Shown: positions 1-14,393, counted from the stretch's first letter. The stretch is 64,000 nt of DNA from Microbacterium sp. MM2322 (GCF_964186585.1 NZ_OZ075067.1:2480001-2544000), one strand, 5' to 3'. The notes: generated from the letters alone by a model not told the origin. Numbers and translations are program-made.

Positions 1-4632
<4,632 letters not shown>

Positions 4633-4873
4633 AAAGAAAAATACTGACAACGACCGGAATAGGCCGAAGCAGCGAGTTTGAACTGACCAAACAGATAAAT
4701 CATTGCTGACTATCTAATGCCGACTTCCCGGAAGAAGCCGGACTTTGATCCAAAGGAATCTCACCCAGCCGAAACTGGGTAGAGGTTATTTGGCATTTGA
4801 CAAGTGCACGCTGTTGAGTTCTCAAGGATCGGATGCTCCCACACCACCCGCAAGGGCTTCGTAGTGAGGCAAC
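4633..4873 (-). other. rRNA operon leader with boxA-like antiterminator
   Basis: Transcribed leader of the rRNA operon between the inferred transcription start (about 4873) and 16S. On the minus strand it holds a CTTGAGAACTCAACAGCGTG block near 4809-4828, the same type of boxA/processing element as in the spacer. A CTACCCAGTTTCGGCTGGGT hairpin lies at about 4765-4785. These match the antitermination and RNase III processing signals of actinobacterial rrn leaders. No coding capacity is supported. Confidence 0.75.
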
Positions 4874-4879
4874 TTCTCT

Positions 4880-4909
4880 ACCTTAGGACGAGTCTCGCAG
4901 AACCGTCAA
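4880..4909 (-). promoter_or_regulatory. rRNA operon promoter
   Basis: On the minus strand: -35 TTGACG (4904-4909), an 18-nt spacer, and -10 TAAGGT (4880-4885). This is the best sigma-70-type match upstream of 16S and lies about 250 nt before it, at the expected distance. Additional rrn promoters between here and guaB cannot be excluded. Confidence 0.7.
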
Positions 4910-4923
4910 ACCCGACACGCCGT

Positions 4924-4939
4924 GAATCTCGAGAGATTC
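4924..4939. promoter_or_regulatory. Inverted repeat upstream of rrn promoter
   Basis: Perfect 7-bp inverted repeat GAATCTC-GA-GAGATTC centred about 60 bp before the inferred rRNA start, just upstream of the -35 box. Its position fits a protein-binding site or UP-like element, but nothing identifies a regulator. The rest of 4940-5177 holds two short G/C hairpins (GGCCTTTCGGCC near 5066 and GCGGGCAAATCTGGCCCGC at 5129-5147) that may end guaB transcription. I see no gene there. Confidence 0.4.
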
Positions 4940-5177
4940 TCGTGTGCGGTTGGCGGCAAAGAGAGCACGTCCCGCGGCCCACGTCCTAGATCTGCGATCA
5001 GACCCAATCGCAGAGCGACTGTTTCTTATCGGAGTGGGGTGGTTCGCCATCTTGAGGGCGGCGGGCCTTTCGGCCTCTCGCTCTTCCCTGTGGGGCGAAC
5101 AAGTAATAAGTTACGCGGGGATCCGGGGGCGGGCAAATCTGGCCCGCATCCCGGGCGTGTCGAGCCCGCAGGCCCGC

Positions 5178-6713
<1,536 letters not shown>

Positions 6714-6902
6714 AGCGCCGAGGGCCGCGTGGTATTCCCGTGCGGCACTCCCGCAGAGCCACCAATCGCCGCTCCGCCTTCGCACCCGAGTTGCGCCTCC
6801 GAAACACGCAGGCAACAATCAACCAATACGTTCAGGTGTCGCCGAAGCCACCGAACACTGGTACCCCTCGGCGCGTTCGACCACTCAACTCAGGAGGTGC
6901 CA

Positions 6903-8243
6903 GTGGCGATCACCCCGACGACGCGCACTGTCCGTCGCCCGGGGCGGATGACACGTCGCGTGTCCGCCCTCGCCGCGTTACTCTTCGCGGCGATCGTGCT
7001 CCTCGTAGCGATGCCCGCTGCGGCGTTCGCTGCGGCCCCCGACACTCCGGGAGCCGACCAGGAGAAGACCTCTTTCTACTTCGCGGGCGTCATCACTTTC
7101 GACGATAAGCCTGTGCCCGACGTGTCCATCTCCGTCGAGGGCGGTGCCGCCTTCGAGGCGACCACTATCACCGACGCCGACGGTCGCTGGCGCCTGTATG
7201 TCCCCGAGAAGGATGAATACACGTTGACCGTGGACGAGTCGACGCTCCCGAAGGGTGTCATCGTCGAGGGCGATTCCGCCTCGCAGAAGGTGGAGTTCGG
7301 ACTCACCGGGTCGAAGATCGTCAACCTCTTCCTCGGGGAAGGTCAGCGACAAACGCAATCTTTCGCCGATCAGCTCGCATCCCGGTTGTTCAACGGCGTG
7401 AACTTCGGCCTCCTGCTGGCTCTCGCCGCGATGGGCGCAGCTCTGATCTACGGGACCACGGGACTCTCCAACTTCGCGCACGGTGAGCTGGTGACGTGGG
7501 GCGCGCTGATCGCGATGGTCTTCAGCACCATGTGGCAGTTGCCGCTCTGGCTGGGCGTCGGTGCTGCGGTACTGGGAGGTGCCGCCCTCGGATTGGCGTC
7601 AGACGCCGCCATCTGGCGACCACTCCGCCGCAGAGGCCTGGGCGTCGTTCAGCTCATGATCGTCAGCATCGGGCTATCGCTCGCCCTGCGATACACCTAT
7701 CAGTTCGTCGTCGGCGGTTCGACGTACCAACTCCCCGGCGCGAGTCCTGCACCGATCCAACTGGGACCGATCTCGGTCTCCTACATCGACTTGATCAGCA
7801 TGGGCGTAAGCATCATCGTGATCCTGGGTGTCGCGTACTTCTTGCTCGGCACCCGCATCGGCAAGGCGACGCGTGCCATCTCCGACAATCCGCAGCTCGC
7901 TGCCGCGTCCGGTATCAACGTCGACCGCGTCGTGCGGATCGTCTGGATCCTTGCCGGCGTGCTCGCTGCCCTCTCGGGCGTGCTTTGGGCTTACTTCCGC
8001 CCTGGCGTCAAGTGGGATATGGGCACCCAGATGTTGCTCCTGATCTTTGCGGCGATCACGCTCGGCGGGCTCGGCACCGCCTTCGGCGCACTCCTCGGAT
8101 CCCTCATCGTCGGAATCGTTGTCGAGACGTCGACGCTGTGGATTCCTTCAGACCTGAAGTACGCGGGCGCGCTCGTCGTACTCATCCTCATCCTGCTCGT
8201 GCGACCACAGGGTCTGCTGGGCCGTAAAGAGAGATTGGGGTAG
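6903..8243 (+). CDS. livH: Branched-chain amino acid ABC transporter permease (LivH type) with N-terminal extracytoplasmic domain
   Basis: Membrane subunit of a high-affinity branched-chain amino acid importer. I chose GTG at 6903 because AGGAGG ends 5 nt before it and an Arg-rich signal sequence follows (hydrophobic core at about 20-45, ending AAAFAAA). Residues about 55-115 form a beta-sandwich-like domain resembling carboxypeptidase-regulatory or CNA-B modules (GVITFDDKPVPDVSISVEGG, then TDADGRW). The LivH permease occupies about 150-446, with several membrane helices and the NFAHGELVTWGA motif. At 446 residues it is about 150 longer than ordinary LivH. It is the first gene of livHMGF. Confidence 0.92.
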   Translation: MAITPTTRTVRRPGRMTRRVSALAALLFAAIVLLVAMPAAAFAAAPDTPGADQEKTSFYFAGVITFDDKPVPDVSISVEGGAAFEATTITDADGRWRLYVPEKDEYTLTVDESTLPKGVIVEGDSASQKVEFGLTGSKIVNLFLGEGQRQTQSFADQLASRLFNGVNFGLLLALAAMGAALIYGTTGLSNFAHGELVTWGALIAMVFSTMWQLPLWLGVGAAVLGGAALGLASDAAIWRPLRRRGLGVVQLMIVSIGLSLALRYTYQFVVGGSTYQLPGASPAPIQLGPISVSYIDLISMGVSIIVILGVAYFLLGTRIGKATRAISDNPQLAAASGINVDRVVRIVWILAGVLAALSGVLWAYFRPGVKWDMGTQMLLLIFAAITLGGLGTAFGALLGSLIVGIVVETSTLWIPSDLKYAGALVVLILILLVRPQGLLGRKERLG

Positions 8244-8246
8244 CCC

Positions 8247-9224
8247 ATGGACTGGGGTGCCATCGTCGGAAACACGCTCAGCTATCTGCTGAGCCCCATC
8301 ACCATCGCCTACGCCCTCGCGGCGACCGGATTGGCCGTACATTTCGGCTACGCAGGTCTCCTCAACTTCGGCATGGCCGGCTTCATGGCATTGGGTGGCT
8401 ACGGCTACGCGATCTCTGTGCTCAGCTTCGGCCTGCCGTGGTGGCTGGGGATGCTCATCGGGCTGCTCCTCGCAGCAATCTTCGCCCTCGTCCTCGGAAT
8501 CCCGACGCTGCGTCTGCGTGCGGACTACCTCGCCATCGTGACAATCGCGGCGGCCGAGATCGTTCGCCTCCTGTTCACCACTCAGCTCTTCGACGAGTAC
8601 ACGAACTCTGCGGACGGGCTCGGCAACTATCACGGCGGATTCCGTGACGCCAATCCGTTCCCCGATGGCTCTTACGGGTTCGGGCCGTGGACGTTCAATG
8701 CCGATGGCCTGTGGGTGCGGGTGTTCGGTCTGCTCATGCTCGCCATCGCCCTGTTCGTCGTCTGGTCGCTCGTGCGAAGCCCCTGGGGCCGAGTGCTGAA
8801 GGGCATCCGCGAAGACGAGGACGCGGTCCGTGCACTCGGGAAGAACGTCTTCGCCTACAAAATGCAGGCACTCGTGGTGGGCGGGGTCATCGGCGCCCTC
8901 GGCGGAATCGTGTTCGTCCTCCCCTCAGCGGTTGTCCCCTCGAGCTACACGACATCGCTGACGTTCTTCCTGTGGACGGTCCTTCTGCTAGGCGGCGCCG
9001 CTACGATCATGGGCCCCTCGATCGGAGCTGTCCTCTTCTGGATGGTGATGGCGCTGCTCGGCAATATGCTGCCCGAACTCGCCGAGCAGGGGCTCCTTCC
9101 GATGACGAGCATTCAAGCGGGCACGCTCCGCTTCATCCTCGTGGGACTCGCGCTGATGCTGCTGGTCATCTTCCGACCGCAGGGCCTTCTCGGCGACAAG
9201 AAGGAGATGACCTTTGTCAAGTGA
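8247..9224 (+). CDS. livM: Branched-chain amino acid ABC transporter permease (LivM type)
   Basis: Second membrane subunit of the importer, 325 residues, starting 3 nt after livH. It is predicted to be all membrane helices. The LivM signatures GLLNFGMAGFMALGGY (about 31-46) and the cytoplasmic coupling region with GRVLKGIREDEDAVRALG (about 182-199) are visible; the latter contacts the ATPases. The C-terminal FRPQGLLG motif is shared with LivH. Translation appears coupled to livH upstream and livG downstream, whose start overlaps it by 11 nt. Confidence 0.95.
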   Translation: MDWGAIVGNTLSYLLSPITIAYALAATGLAVHFGYAGLLNFGMAGFMALGGYGYAISVLSFGLPWWLGMLIGLLLAAIFALVLGIPTLRLRADYLAIVTIAAAEIVRLLFTTQLFDEYTNSADGLGNYHGGFRDANPFPDGSYGFGPWTFNADGLWVRVFGLLMLAIALFVVWSLVRSPWGRVLKGIREDEDAVRALGKNVFAYKMQALVVGGVIGALGGIVFVLPSAVVPSSYTTSLTFFLWTVLLLGGAATIMGPSIGAVLFWMVMALLGNMLPELAEQGLLPMTSIQAGTLRFILVGLALMLLVIFRPQGLLGDKKEMTFVK

Positions 9225-10218
9225 TCTGACACCCGACAACCCCGCGGCAGCGGCGTCACCGACCGGCTCGGTTCGACGCCCAAAGACCGCGGGCCTTGCC
9301 AAGGGGGACAACGTTCCGGGCGTCGCGAAGAACGATCCCATCCTGGTGATCGATGACGTCCAGCGCCGCTTCGGCGGGCTCACTGCGGTGGATGTCCAGC
9401 ACCTCGAGATTCCCCGCAACGCCATCACCGCGTTGATTGGACCGAATGGCGCAGGCAAGACAACGCTGTTCAACCTGCTATGCGGCTTCGACAAGCCGAA
9501 CAGCGGCCGCTGGTCCTACGACGGGAAGAACCTCGCCGGCATCCCCGCCTTCAAGGTGGCTCGCATGGGGCAGGTGCGCACATTCCAGCTGACGAAGGCG
9601 CTCGCTCTCTTGACGGTGCTCGAGAACATGAAGCTCGGTGCACCCGGACAGCGCGGCGAGAAGTTCTGGCAGAGCTTTGTACCGCGCGTGTGGCGTCCGC
9701 AGGAGAAGCAGATCGAGGAGAAGGCTCGCGGTCTCCTCGCACGCTTCAAGCTCGACACCAAGGAAAAGGACTTCGCGGCCAGCCTCTCCGGCGGCCAGCG
9801 GAAGCTCCTGGAAATGGCGCGCGCACTCATGAGCGACCCCAACCTGGTCATGCTCGACGAGCCGATGGCTGGCGTGAACCCTGCCCTGACGCAGTCTCTC
9901 CTCGACCACATCATGGACCTCAAAGAGCTCGGCATGACGGTGCTCTTCGTCGAGCATGACATGCACATGGTGCGCCACATCGCCGACTGGGTCGTCGTCA
10001 TGGCTGAGGGCAAGGTCGTCGCAGAGGGCCCGCCGGACACTGTCATGCAGGACAAGGCGGTCATCGACGCGTACCTCGGTAGCCATCAGGATGTCGACCT
10101 GGGAGTCGTGACGGGCCGAGTCCCCGGCGAAATCGACGAGTCTGCGCGCGAGATGCTCGCAGAGATCGAAGAAGTGGAGGCGTCCTCGAGCACGGACGCC
10201 GAGAAAGAGGACAAATGA
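9214..10218 (+). CDS. livG: Branched-chain amino acid ABC transporter ATP-binding protein (LivG type)
   Basis: ATPase subunit powering the importer. The start is TTG at 9214, preceded by AAGGAG at 7 nt, which makes an 11-nt overlap with livM. An N-terminal extension of about 45 residues precedes the ABC fold. Walker A is GPNGAGKTT, the signature is LSGGQRK, Walker B is LVMLDEPMAGVNP, and the H-loop is FVEHDM. The GVNP/HMV features are LivG-like. The acidic Glu/Ser-rich C-terminal tail is unusual but of no known role. Normal LivG proteins are about 255 residues; this one is 334 because of the two extensions. Confidence 0.95.
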   Translation: MSSDLTPDNPAAAASPTGSVRRPKTAGLAKGDNVPGVAKNDPILVIDDVQRRFGGLTAVDVQHLEIPRNAITALIGPNGAGKTTLFNLLCGFDKPNSGRWSYDGKNLAGIPAFKVARMGQVRTFQLTKALALLTVLENMKLGAPGQRGEKFWQSFVPRVWRPQEKQIEEKARGLLARFKLDTKEKDFAASLSGGQRKLLEMARALMSDPNLVMLDEPMAGVNPALTQSLLDHIMDLKELGMTVLFVEHDMHMVRHIADWVVVMAEGKVVAEGPPDTVMQDKAVIDAYLGSHQDVDLGVVTGRVPGEIDESAREMLAEIEEVEASSSTDAEKEDK

Positions 10219-10988
10219 CCGAGGCATCAGGAGTGGCGTCTCCGCAGGCCGGGCCGATTGACCAGCGCGAGCTCGTCGTCGAGGTCAAAGACCTGCTCGC
10301 CGGTTATCTACCTGGCATCAACATCATCAACAACGCCAATTTGATCGCCCGCAAGGGTGAACTCATCGGCATCATCGGTCCGAACGGCGCGGGTAAGTCA
10401 ACCCTGCTCAAAGCCATCTTCGGCATGGTTAAGGTTCGTGGCGGCGAGATCAACGTCGACGGCGAGAGCATCATCGGGTTGAAGTCCGACAGCCTTGTCC
10501 GCCGCGGTGTCGCGTTCGTGCCGCAGACGAACAACGTCTTCCCCTCGCTCTCGATTGAGGAAAACCTGCAGATGGGTCTGTATCAGCGGCCCAGCGCGTA
10601 CAAAGAGCGGCTGGAGTTCGTCACATCGATCTTCGCCGAACTCGGCAAGCGTCTGAAGCAGCGCGCCGGCTCCCTTTCGGGCGGCGAGCGTCAGATGGTG
10701 GCGATGTCGCGGGCCCTCATGATGAACCCGTCTGTCCTGCTACTCGACGAGCCGAGCGCCGGCCTCTCCCCCGTGCGCCAGGACGACGCTTTCATTCGCG
10801 TCTCCGACATCAACAAGGCCGGCGTCACGACGATCATGGTCGAGCAGAACGCCCGCCGCTGTCTGCAGATCTGCGACCGCGGCTACGTACTGGACCAGGG
10901 ACGCGACGCCTATGAGGGCACCGGCCGCGAGCTACTCAACGACCCCAAGGTGATCGGGCTGTACCTGGGCACCCTCGGCACTGACTGA
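10215..10988 (+). CDS. livF: Branched-chain amino acid ABC transporter ATP-binding protein (LivF type)
   Basis: Second ATPase of the importer, 257 residues. The ATG overlaps the livG stop as ATGA. Walker A is GPNGAGKST, the signature is LSGGERQM, Walker B is LLLDEPSAGLSP, and the H-loop histidine is replaced within TIMVEQNARR, which is normal for LivF (Gln instead of His after Glu). It is the last gene of livHMGF and is followed 14 nt later by an intrinsic terminator. Confidence 0.95.
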   Translation: MTEASGVASPQAGPIDQRELVVEVKDLLAGYLPGINIINNANLIARKGELIGIIGPNGAGKSTLLKAIFGMVKVRGGEINVDGESIIGLKSDSLVRRGVAFVPQTNNVFPSLSIEENLQMGLYQRPSAYKERLEFVTSIFAELGKRLKQRAGSLSGGERQMVAMSRALMMNPSVLLLDEPSAGLSPVRQDDAFIRVSDINKAGVTTIMVEQNARRCLQICDRGYVLDQGRDAYEGTGRELLNDPKVIGLYLGTLGTD

Positions 10989-11002
10989 TTCCTGTCACGA
11001 AG

Positions 11003-11030
11003 CCCCCGCAGCTCCGGCTGGCGGGGGTTT
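11003..11030 (+). terminator. Intrinsic terminator after livF
   Basis: CCCCCGC stem, 11-nt loop, GCGGGGG stem, then TTT at 11028-11030. It sits 15 nt after the livF stop and ends the plus-strand operon. Confidence 0.75.
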
Positions 11031-11070
11031 CGTCGATCTCAGGCATCTGCACGCGCGGACCCGGGCAAAA

Positions 11071-11105
11071 GGACAGCGCCCGGGGGATGCCCCCGGGCGC
11101 TGTCC
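11071..11105 (-). terminator. Intrinsic terminator after livK
   Basis: Near-perfect 16-bp stem (GGACAGCGCCCGGGGG / CCCCCGGGCGCTGTCC) with a 3-nt loop. On the minus strand it is followed by TTTT. It lies 15 nt beyond the stop of the binding-protein gene, so transcription of livK and of livHMGF ends in the same 120-bp convergent gap. Confidence 0.85.
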
Positions 11106-11119
11106 TCAATGATGCGCGA

Positions 11120-12388
11120 TCAGTTGATGCGCGTGTGGGTGTTGTCGGCCCCGTACTGGAAGATGCCGATGGTCGCCTCAGTCGGGTCGCCGTTCTCGTC
11201 GAACGTGACCGGGCCGGAGTAGCCGTCGTAGTCGGCTGTACCGCCATCGAGGATGATGTCGGCGCAGTCGGCGAACGTCGTGCACTTTTCTCCCTCGCCG
11301 CTACCGCCGGAGACTTCCTGAAGCTTGCCGGCGATCGCGGTGCCCGTCGTGTCGTTGGCAGCGAGGGCGCCGAGCGCGAGGAGCACAGCTGCGTCGTACG
11401 ACTCAGCCGCGTAGGACTGGTCCTCGAGCTCGCTGTTGCCTGCAGCGGTCCACGCAGTGTTCAGACGCTCGACGAAGTCGTCCTCGAGCACGGGTCCGGG
11501 CGTCGTGCCCTGAGCGCCCTCGAGCGAGACGCTGACGTCCTTGCCCCACTGCTTGAGGTTTCCGTCGACGAGGTAGAAGTTCTTCGCGTCCTGGCCCGCG
11601 TTGACCAGCAGGGGCGCGATGGTCGCGAACTCATCGAACGTGATTGCGACGATAGCGTCGGGGTTCTCCGCAGCAACCGTTGCCACCTGCGCGTCGAACG
11701 AGGTGTCACCCGTGTTGAACGACGACTCCGCGACGACCTTGCCGCCGGTTCCCTCGAACACTTCCTTCACCACGTTGCGCAGGCCCGTGCCGTACGCGTC
11801 GTTGATGTAGATGATGCCGATCGTGCTCTTGCCGTCTTCCGCGATCTTGTTCGCGAGTACCTCACCCTGGAGCAAATCGCTGGGAGCGGTACGCCAGTAG
11901 AGGTTGTCATCGTCCCACGTGGTGAAGTCGGGCGACGTGTTGGCGGGCGAGAACGTGATGACACCCTCGGACACATTGCTGTCCAGGAAGAGCTTCGTCA
12001 CGCCGGATGCCGCGGCACCGATCATCGCCGACACGCCCTCGTTCTGAAGGCGGGGAACCGTAGTCTCGAAAGCTTTGTTGTCGGTGTCGCCCGAGTCTCC
12101 GGTGCTCAGGTCGACGGTGATGCCCTTCTTGGCTTCGTTGATCTCGTTCACCGCGAGGAGCACACCAGCCTCTTCAGGCGGGCCGAGGAACGCGAGGCTG
12201 CCCGTCTGCGGCAGGACCGTGCCGATCTTGAGTGTCAGGTCTTCGCGCTCCATGGCGGGACCGCTCGACGAAGACGACGCCGGGGCGGCGGGAGAACCGG
12301 CGCAGCCGGCGAGGACGAGGGCGGTCGCGCTGGCGAGGGCGATGCCGCCCATGGCTTTTGCGACGCGCGATCGGGTGAAGACGCTCAT
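11120..12388 (-). CDS. livK: Branched-chain amino acid ABC transporter substrate-binding lipoprotein
   Basis: Extracytoplasmic ligand-binding subunit, presumably captures branched-chain amino acids for LivHMGF. The lipoprotein signal peptide has lipobox LAGC (Cys about 29), followed by a Ser/Ala-rich tether. A type I periplasmic-binding fold (Peripla_BP_6) fills about 50-422, opening with IGTVLPQTGSLAFLG. Length (422) is normal. Unusually it is convergent with the permease/ATPase operon instead of being its first gene. The ribosome site AAGGAG lies 6 nt before ATG. Substrate specificity within the family cannot be read from the sequence. Confidence 0.93.
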   Translation of the reverse strand: MSVFTRSRVAKAMGGIALASATALVLAGCAGSPAAPASSSSSGPAMEREDLTLKIGTVLPQTGSLAFLGPPEEAGVLLAVNEINEAKKGITVDLSTGDSGDTDNKAFETTVPRLQNEGVSAMIGAAASGVTKLFLDSNVSEGVITFSPANTSPDFTTWDDDNLYWRTAPSDLLQGEVLANKIAEDGKSTIGIIYINDAYGTGLRNVVKEVFEGTGGKVVAESSFNTGDTSFDAQVATVAAENPDAIVAITFDEFATIAPLLVNAGQDAKNFYLVDGNLKQWGKDVSVSLEGAQGTTPGPVLEDDFVERLNTAWTAAGNSELEDQSYAAESYDAAVLLALGALAANDTTGTAIAGKLQEVSGGSGEGEKCTTFADCADIILDGGTADYDGYSGPVTFDENGDPTEATIGIFQYGADNTHTRIN

Positions 12389-12441
12389 TGTGCTCCTTGC
12401 TGTGGTGGCACGGATCGGATCGGGTCCGGCCCGGTGTGATC

Positions 12442-12495
12442 AACCTAGCGGGACGCTCGTCTCCTCGATGTTGCCGTTCGTTAACGATGTGTAAC
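12442..12495 (-). promoter_or_regulatory. livK promoter with GlnR-like half-sites
   Basis: On the minus strand a -10 hexamer TAGGTT lies at 12442-12447. Centred about 50 bp upstream of the implied start is GTTAC-n6-TTAAC (12480-12495), resembling one pair of GlnR half-sites (GTNAC-n6-GAAAC), in an activator position. The match is partial, and GlnR control is inference. Confidence 0.35.
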
Positions 12496-12510
12496 GAGGT
12501 GGATGCGCTC

Positions 12511-12555
12511 CCATGGCTACGCCCGTGCCGAACTCCGGCGCACGCGTAGCCATGG
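12511..12555. repeat. Long inverted repeat (hairpin)
   Basis: Perfect 12-bp arms CCATGGCTACGC (12511-12522) and GCGTAGCCATGG (12544-12555). The 21-nt centre can pair further (CGTGCCG with CGGCGCACG, two bases bulged). It lies 11 nt beyond the stop of the small minus-strand gene at 12567-12806 and could protect or end that transcript, though no T-run follows. Confidence 0.6.
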
Positions 12556-12566
12556 AAGCGGCGGCC

Positions 12567-12806
12567 TCAATGCGAATAGCTGAAGTACCAACCCTCGTGT
12601 CCGCGGAACTCATCCACAAGGAAACACGAACCCACCGTGTGACCCGCTCTCTGGATTATTCGCCGATCAGACTGACACAACGACAGCGTTATGTAGGGCC
12701 CCGCTGTCCCTGAGTGGGCTGACGCTGCTGTCGCGGGCAACAGTGATAGAACAGCCGCACCGGCGACAGCGAGAGCTGTAAGACGTGCAGATCGTTTGAT
12801 GGACAT
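12567..12806 (-). CDS. Small secreted protein of unknown function
   Basis: 79-residue precursor. ATG at 12806 is chosen because GGGGG lies 8-9 nt upstream and a textbook signal peptide follows (MSIKRSARLTALAVAGAAVL, cleavage expected after SAHS or ASA, about residue 27-30). The mature part is only about 50 residues. It contains two Cys (in LSLCQS and GSCFLVDE), which could form a disulfide, and ends GHEGWYFSYSH. I do not recognise the family. It is monocistronic, with a strong hairpin downstream, and may be a small exported factor. Confidence 0.65.
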   Translation of the reverse strand: MSIKRSARLTALAVAGAAVLSLLPATAASAHSGTAGPYITLSLCQSDRRIIQRAGHTVGSCFLVDEFRGHEGWYFSYSH

Positions 12807-12917
12807 GGATCGGACCCCCTGTGATCGGGTCGGCCGTCTGGCCGATTCTCCCGCACAGTCCAGCACACCGTGTTGCCGGGGCACATTAGAAGTTCTTCAA
12901 GCGGCATCCAGCCCGAT

Positions 12918-13856
12918 TCAGACCGGGCCGGGAACGGATGTCACCGCACGGGCACGCTGGCGCCGCGAAATGACGAGCGAATCGACGGCGAAGACGGCGA
13001 TGGCGATCCACACGAGACCGAACCCGATCCAGCGCTCGAAGGGCATCGGCTCGCCGAGGATGAGAACGCCCGTGAGGAACTGCATGATCGGCGCGATGAA
13101 CTGCAGGATGCCGACGACGGTCAGGCTCGTGCGCCGCGCACCGGCGGAGAAGAACAGGAGCGGGATGGCGGTGACCGCACCCGCCAGCAGAAGGAGCACG
13201 GTGTGCGGTGCGCCCTCGCGGCCCATCGTCAGGCCGGAAGCCACCCCGACGACGATGAGCTGGATGACGGCGATCGGAATGAGCCAGAAGGATTCGAGCG
13301 TGAGGCCACTGACGGCATCCACCGAGGGTCCGATGCGCTTCTTCACCAGTCCGTAGGTCGCGAAGCTGGCAGCGAGGCCGAGCGCGATCCACGGCACGGA
13401 GCCGACGGCGACGATGATGACGACGACCGCGAGGCCGGCGATGCCGACGGCGATCCACTGGGCGAGACGCAGTCGTTCCTTCAGCACGATGACACCGAGG
13501 AGGACGGTCGCGATCGGGTTGATGAAGTAGCCCAGGCTCGTCTCGACGACGTGGCCCGACAGCGTGCCGATCAGGAAGAGCTGCCAGTTGACGTAGATGA
13601 GGAGGCCCGCGAGGAGCGTCCACAGCATCAGTCGGCGGTCACGGAGGATGACGCGCATCCGCCCCCAGCCGCGCGTGATCGCGAGCAGCGCGACGCAGAA
13701 GACGAGGCTCAGCAGGATGCGCCAGCCGACGACCTCCCACGGGGTGGTGGGAGCGAGGCTGACGAAGTACAGCGGCAGGAACCCCCAGAGCACGTAGGCG
13801 CTGAACACGAAGATCCCGCCGAGGGAGCGTTCGCGGGCGGCCTGCTCGGGTGTCAT
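12918..13856 (-). CDS. rarD: RarD-type EamA/DMT family transporter
   Basis: Inner-membrane permease of the drug/metabolite transporter superfamily, 312 residues with about ten predicted helices in two EamA halves. RarD signatures are visible near the start (GGIFVFSAYVLWGFLPLYF), with ETSLGYFINP in the middle and QFIAPIMQFL in the second half. The substrate is unknown; the family name comes from chloramphenicol-related phenotypes. ATG at 13856 is chosen because upstream in-frame sequence lacks membrane character. A GTG two codons earlier is an alternative, and no good ribosome site is seen. Confidence 0.88.
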   Translation of the reverse strand: MTPEQAARERSLGGIFVFSAYVLWGFLPLYFVSLAPTTPWEVVGWRILLSLVFCVALLAITRGWGRMRVILRDRRLMLWTLLAGLLIYVNWQLFLIGTLSGHVVETSLGYFINPIATVLLGVIVLKERLRLAQWIAVGIAGLAVVVIIVAVGSVPWIALGLAASFATYGLVKKRIGPSVDAVSGLTLESFWLIPIAVIQLIVVGVASGLTMGREGAPHTVLLLLAGAVTAIPLLFFSAGARRTSLTVVGILQFIAPIMQFLTGVLILGEPMPFERWIGFGLVWIAIAVFAVDSLVISRRQRARAVTSVPGPV

Positions 13857-13945
13857 GAGCACAAGCCTACGACGGTCATGACACCAACACGGCGCCGAAG
13901 ACTGCCGACCTCCGCTCGGATCCTGCCAGCGCCGCGGGAAAGCCG

Positions 13946-13977
13946 AAGGGCCCGGATGCCGAAGCATCCGGGCCCTT
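13946..13977 (-). terminator. Hairpin terminator after groES
   Basis: 14-bp perfect stem AAGGGCCCGGATGC / GCATCCGGGCCCTT with a CGAA loop, 17 nt past the groES stop. The following T-tract is weak (CGGCTTTCC). It separates groES from the rarD gene on the same strand. Confidence 0.65.
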
Positions 13978-13993
13978 CAGAAGGTGCTGAACG

Positions 13994-14290
13994 TCAGCGG
14001 ACGACGACCGCCAGGACGTCGCGAGCCGACAGCACGAGGAACTCGTCAGCACCGAACTTCACCTCGGTGCCGCCGTACTTGCTGTACAGGACGCGGTCGC
14101 CGACGGCGACGTCGAGCGGAACACGGTTGCCGTTGTCGTCGATGCGACCGGGGCCAACGGCCACGACCTCGCCCTCCTGGGGCTTCTCCTTGGCAGTGTC
14201 AGGGATGACCAGGCCACTCGCGGTGGTCTGCTCGGCCTCGACCTGCTTGATGACGATGCGGTCTTCGAGCGGCTTGATGGAAACCGACAC
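13994..14290 (-). CDS. groES: Co-chaperonin GroES (Cpn10)
   Basis: Lid of the GroEL folding chamber. 98 residues, the usual length. It has N-terminal [14 protein letters not shown], the mobile-loop region [19 protein letters not shown] (about 18-36), the core [10 protein letters not shown] and the terminal [10 protein letters not shown]. No groEL follows: a terminator and rarD come next. Its chaperonin partner must therefore be elsewhere, a known arrangement in several actinobacteria. Expression is clearly under HrcA, from two CIRCE operators around the promoter. Confidence 0.97.
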   Translation of the reverse strand: MSVSIKPLEDRIVIKQVEAEQTTASGLVIPDTAKEKPQEGEVVAVGPGRIDDNGNRVPLDVAVGDRVLYSKYGGTEVKFGADEFLVLSARDVLAVVVR

Positions 14291-14333
14291 GGTCTACCTC
14301 TTTCTTGCTGGTGGGGTCCTGCTTCAAGACTCA

Positions 14334-14360
14334 TCAGCACTCGGTTACCGAGAGTGCTAA
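14334..14360. promoter_or_regulatory. CIRCE operator 1 (HrcA site)
   Basis: TCAGCACTC-N9-GAGTGCTAA. One arm matches the consensus GAGTGCTAA fully and the other differs at one base. It lies just downstream of the groES -10, in the transcribed leader, where bound HrcA would block transcription. Confidence 0.92.
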
Positions 14361-14364
14361 CGAA

Positions 14365-14393
14365 AGTCTAGGGCGCGGCTGGCACTCATGCAA
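14365..14393 (-). promoter_or_regulatory. groES promoter
   Basis: Minus strand: -35 TTGCAT (14388-14393), exactly 17 nt, -10 TAGACT (14365-14370). The -35 falls within the spacer of the upstream CIRCE and the -10 ends 5 bp before the downstream CIRCE. Confidence 0.75.

Noticed and set aside
12870..14360. Plus-strand frame of 496 codons antisense to rarD and groES
   Set aside because: Asp/Glu/Arg low-complexity typical of antisense frames in high-GC DNA; no homology pattern.
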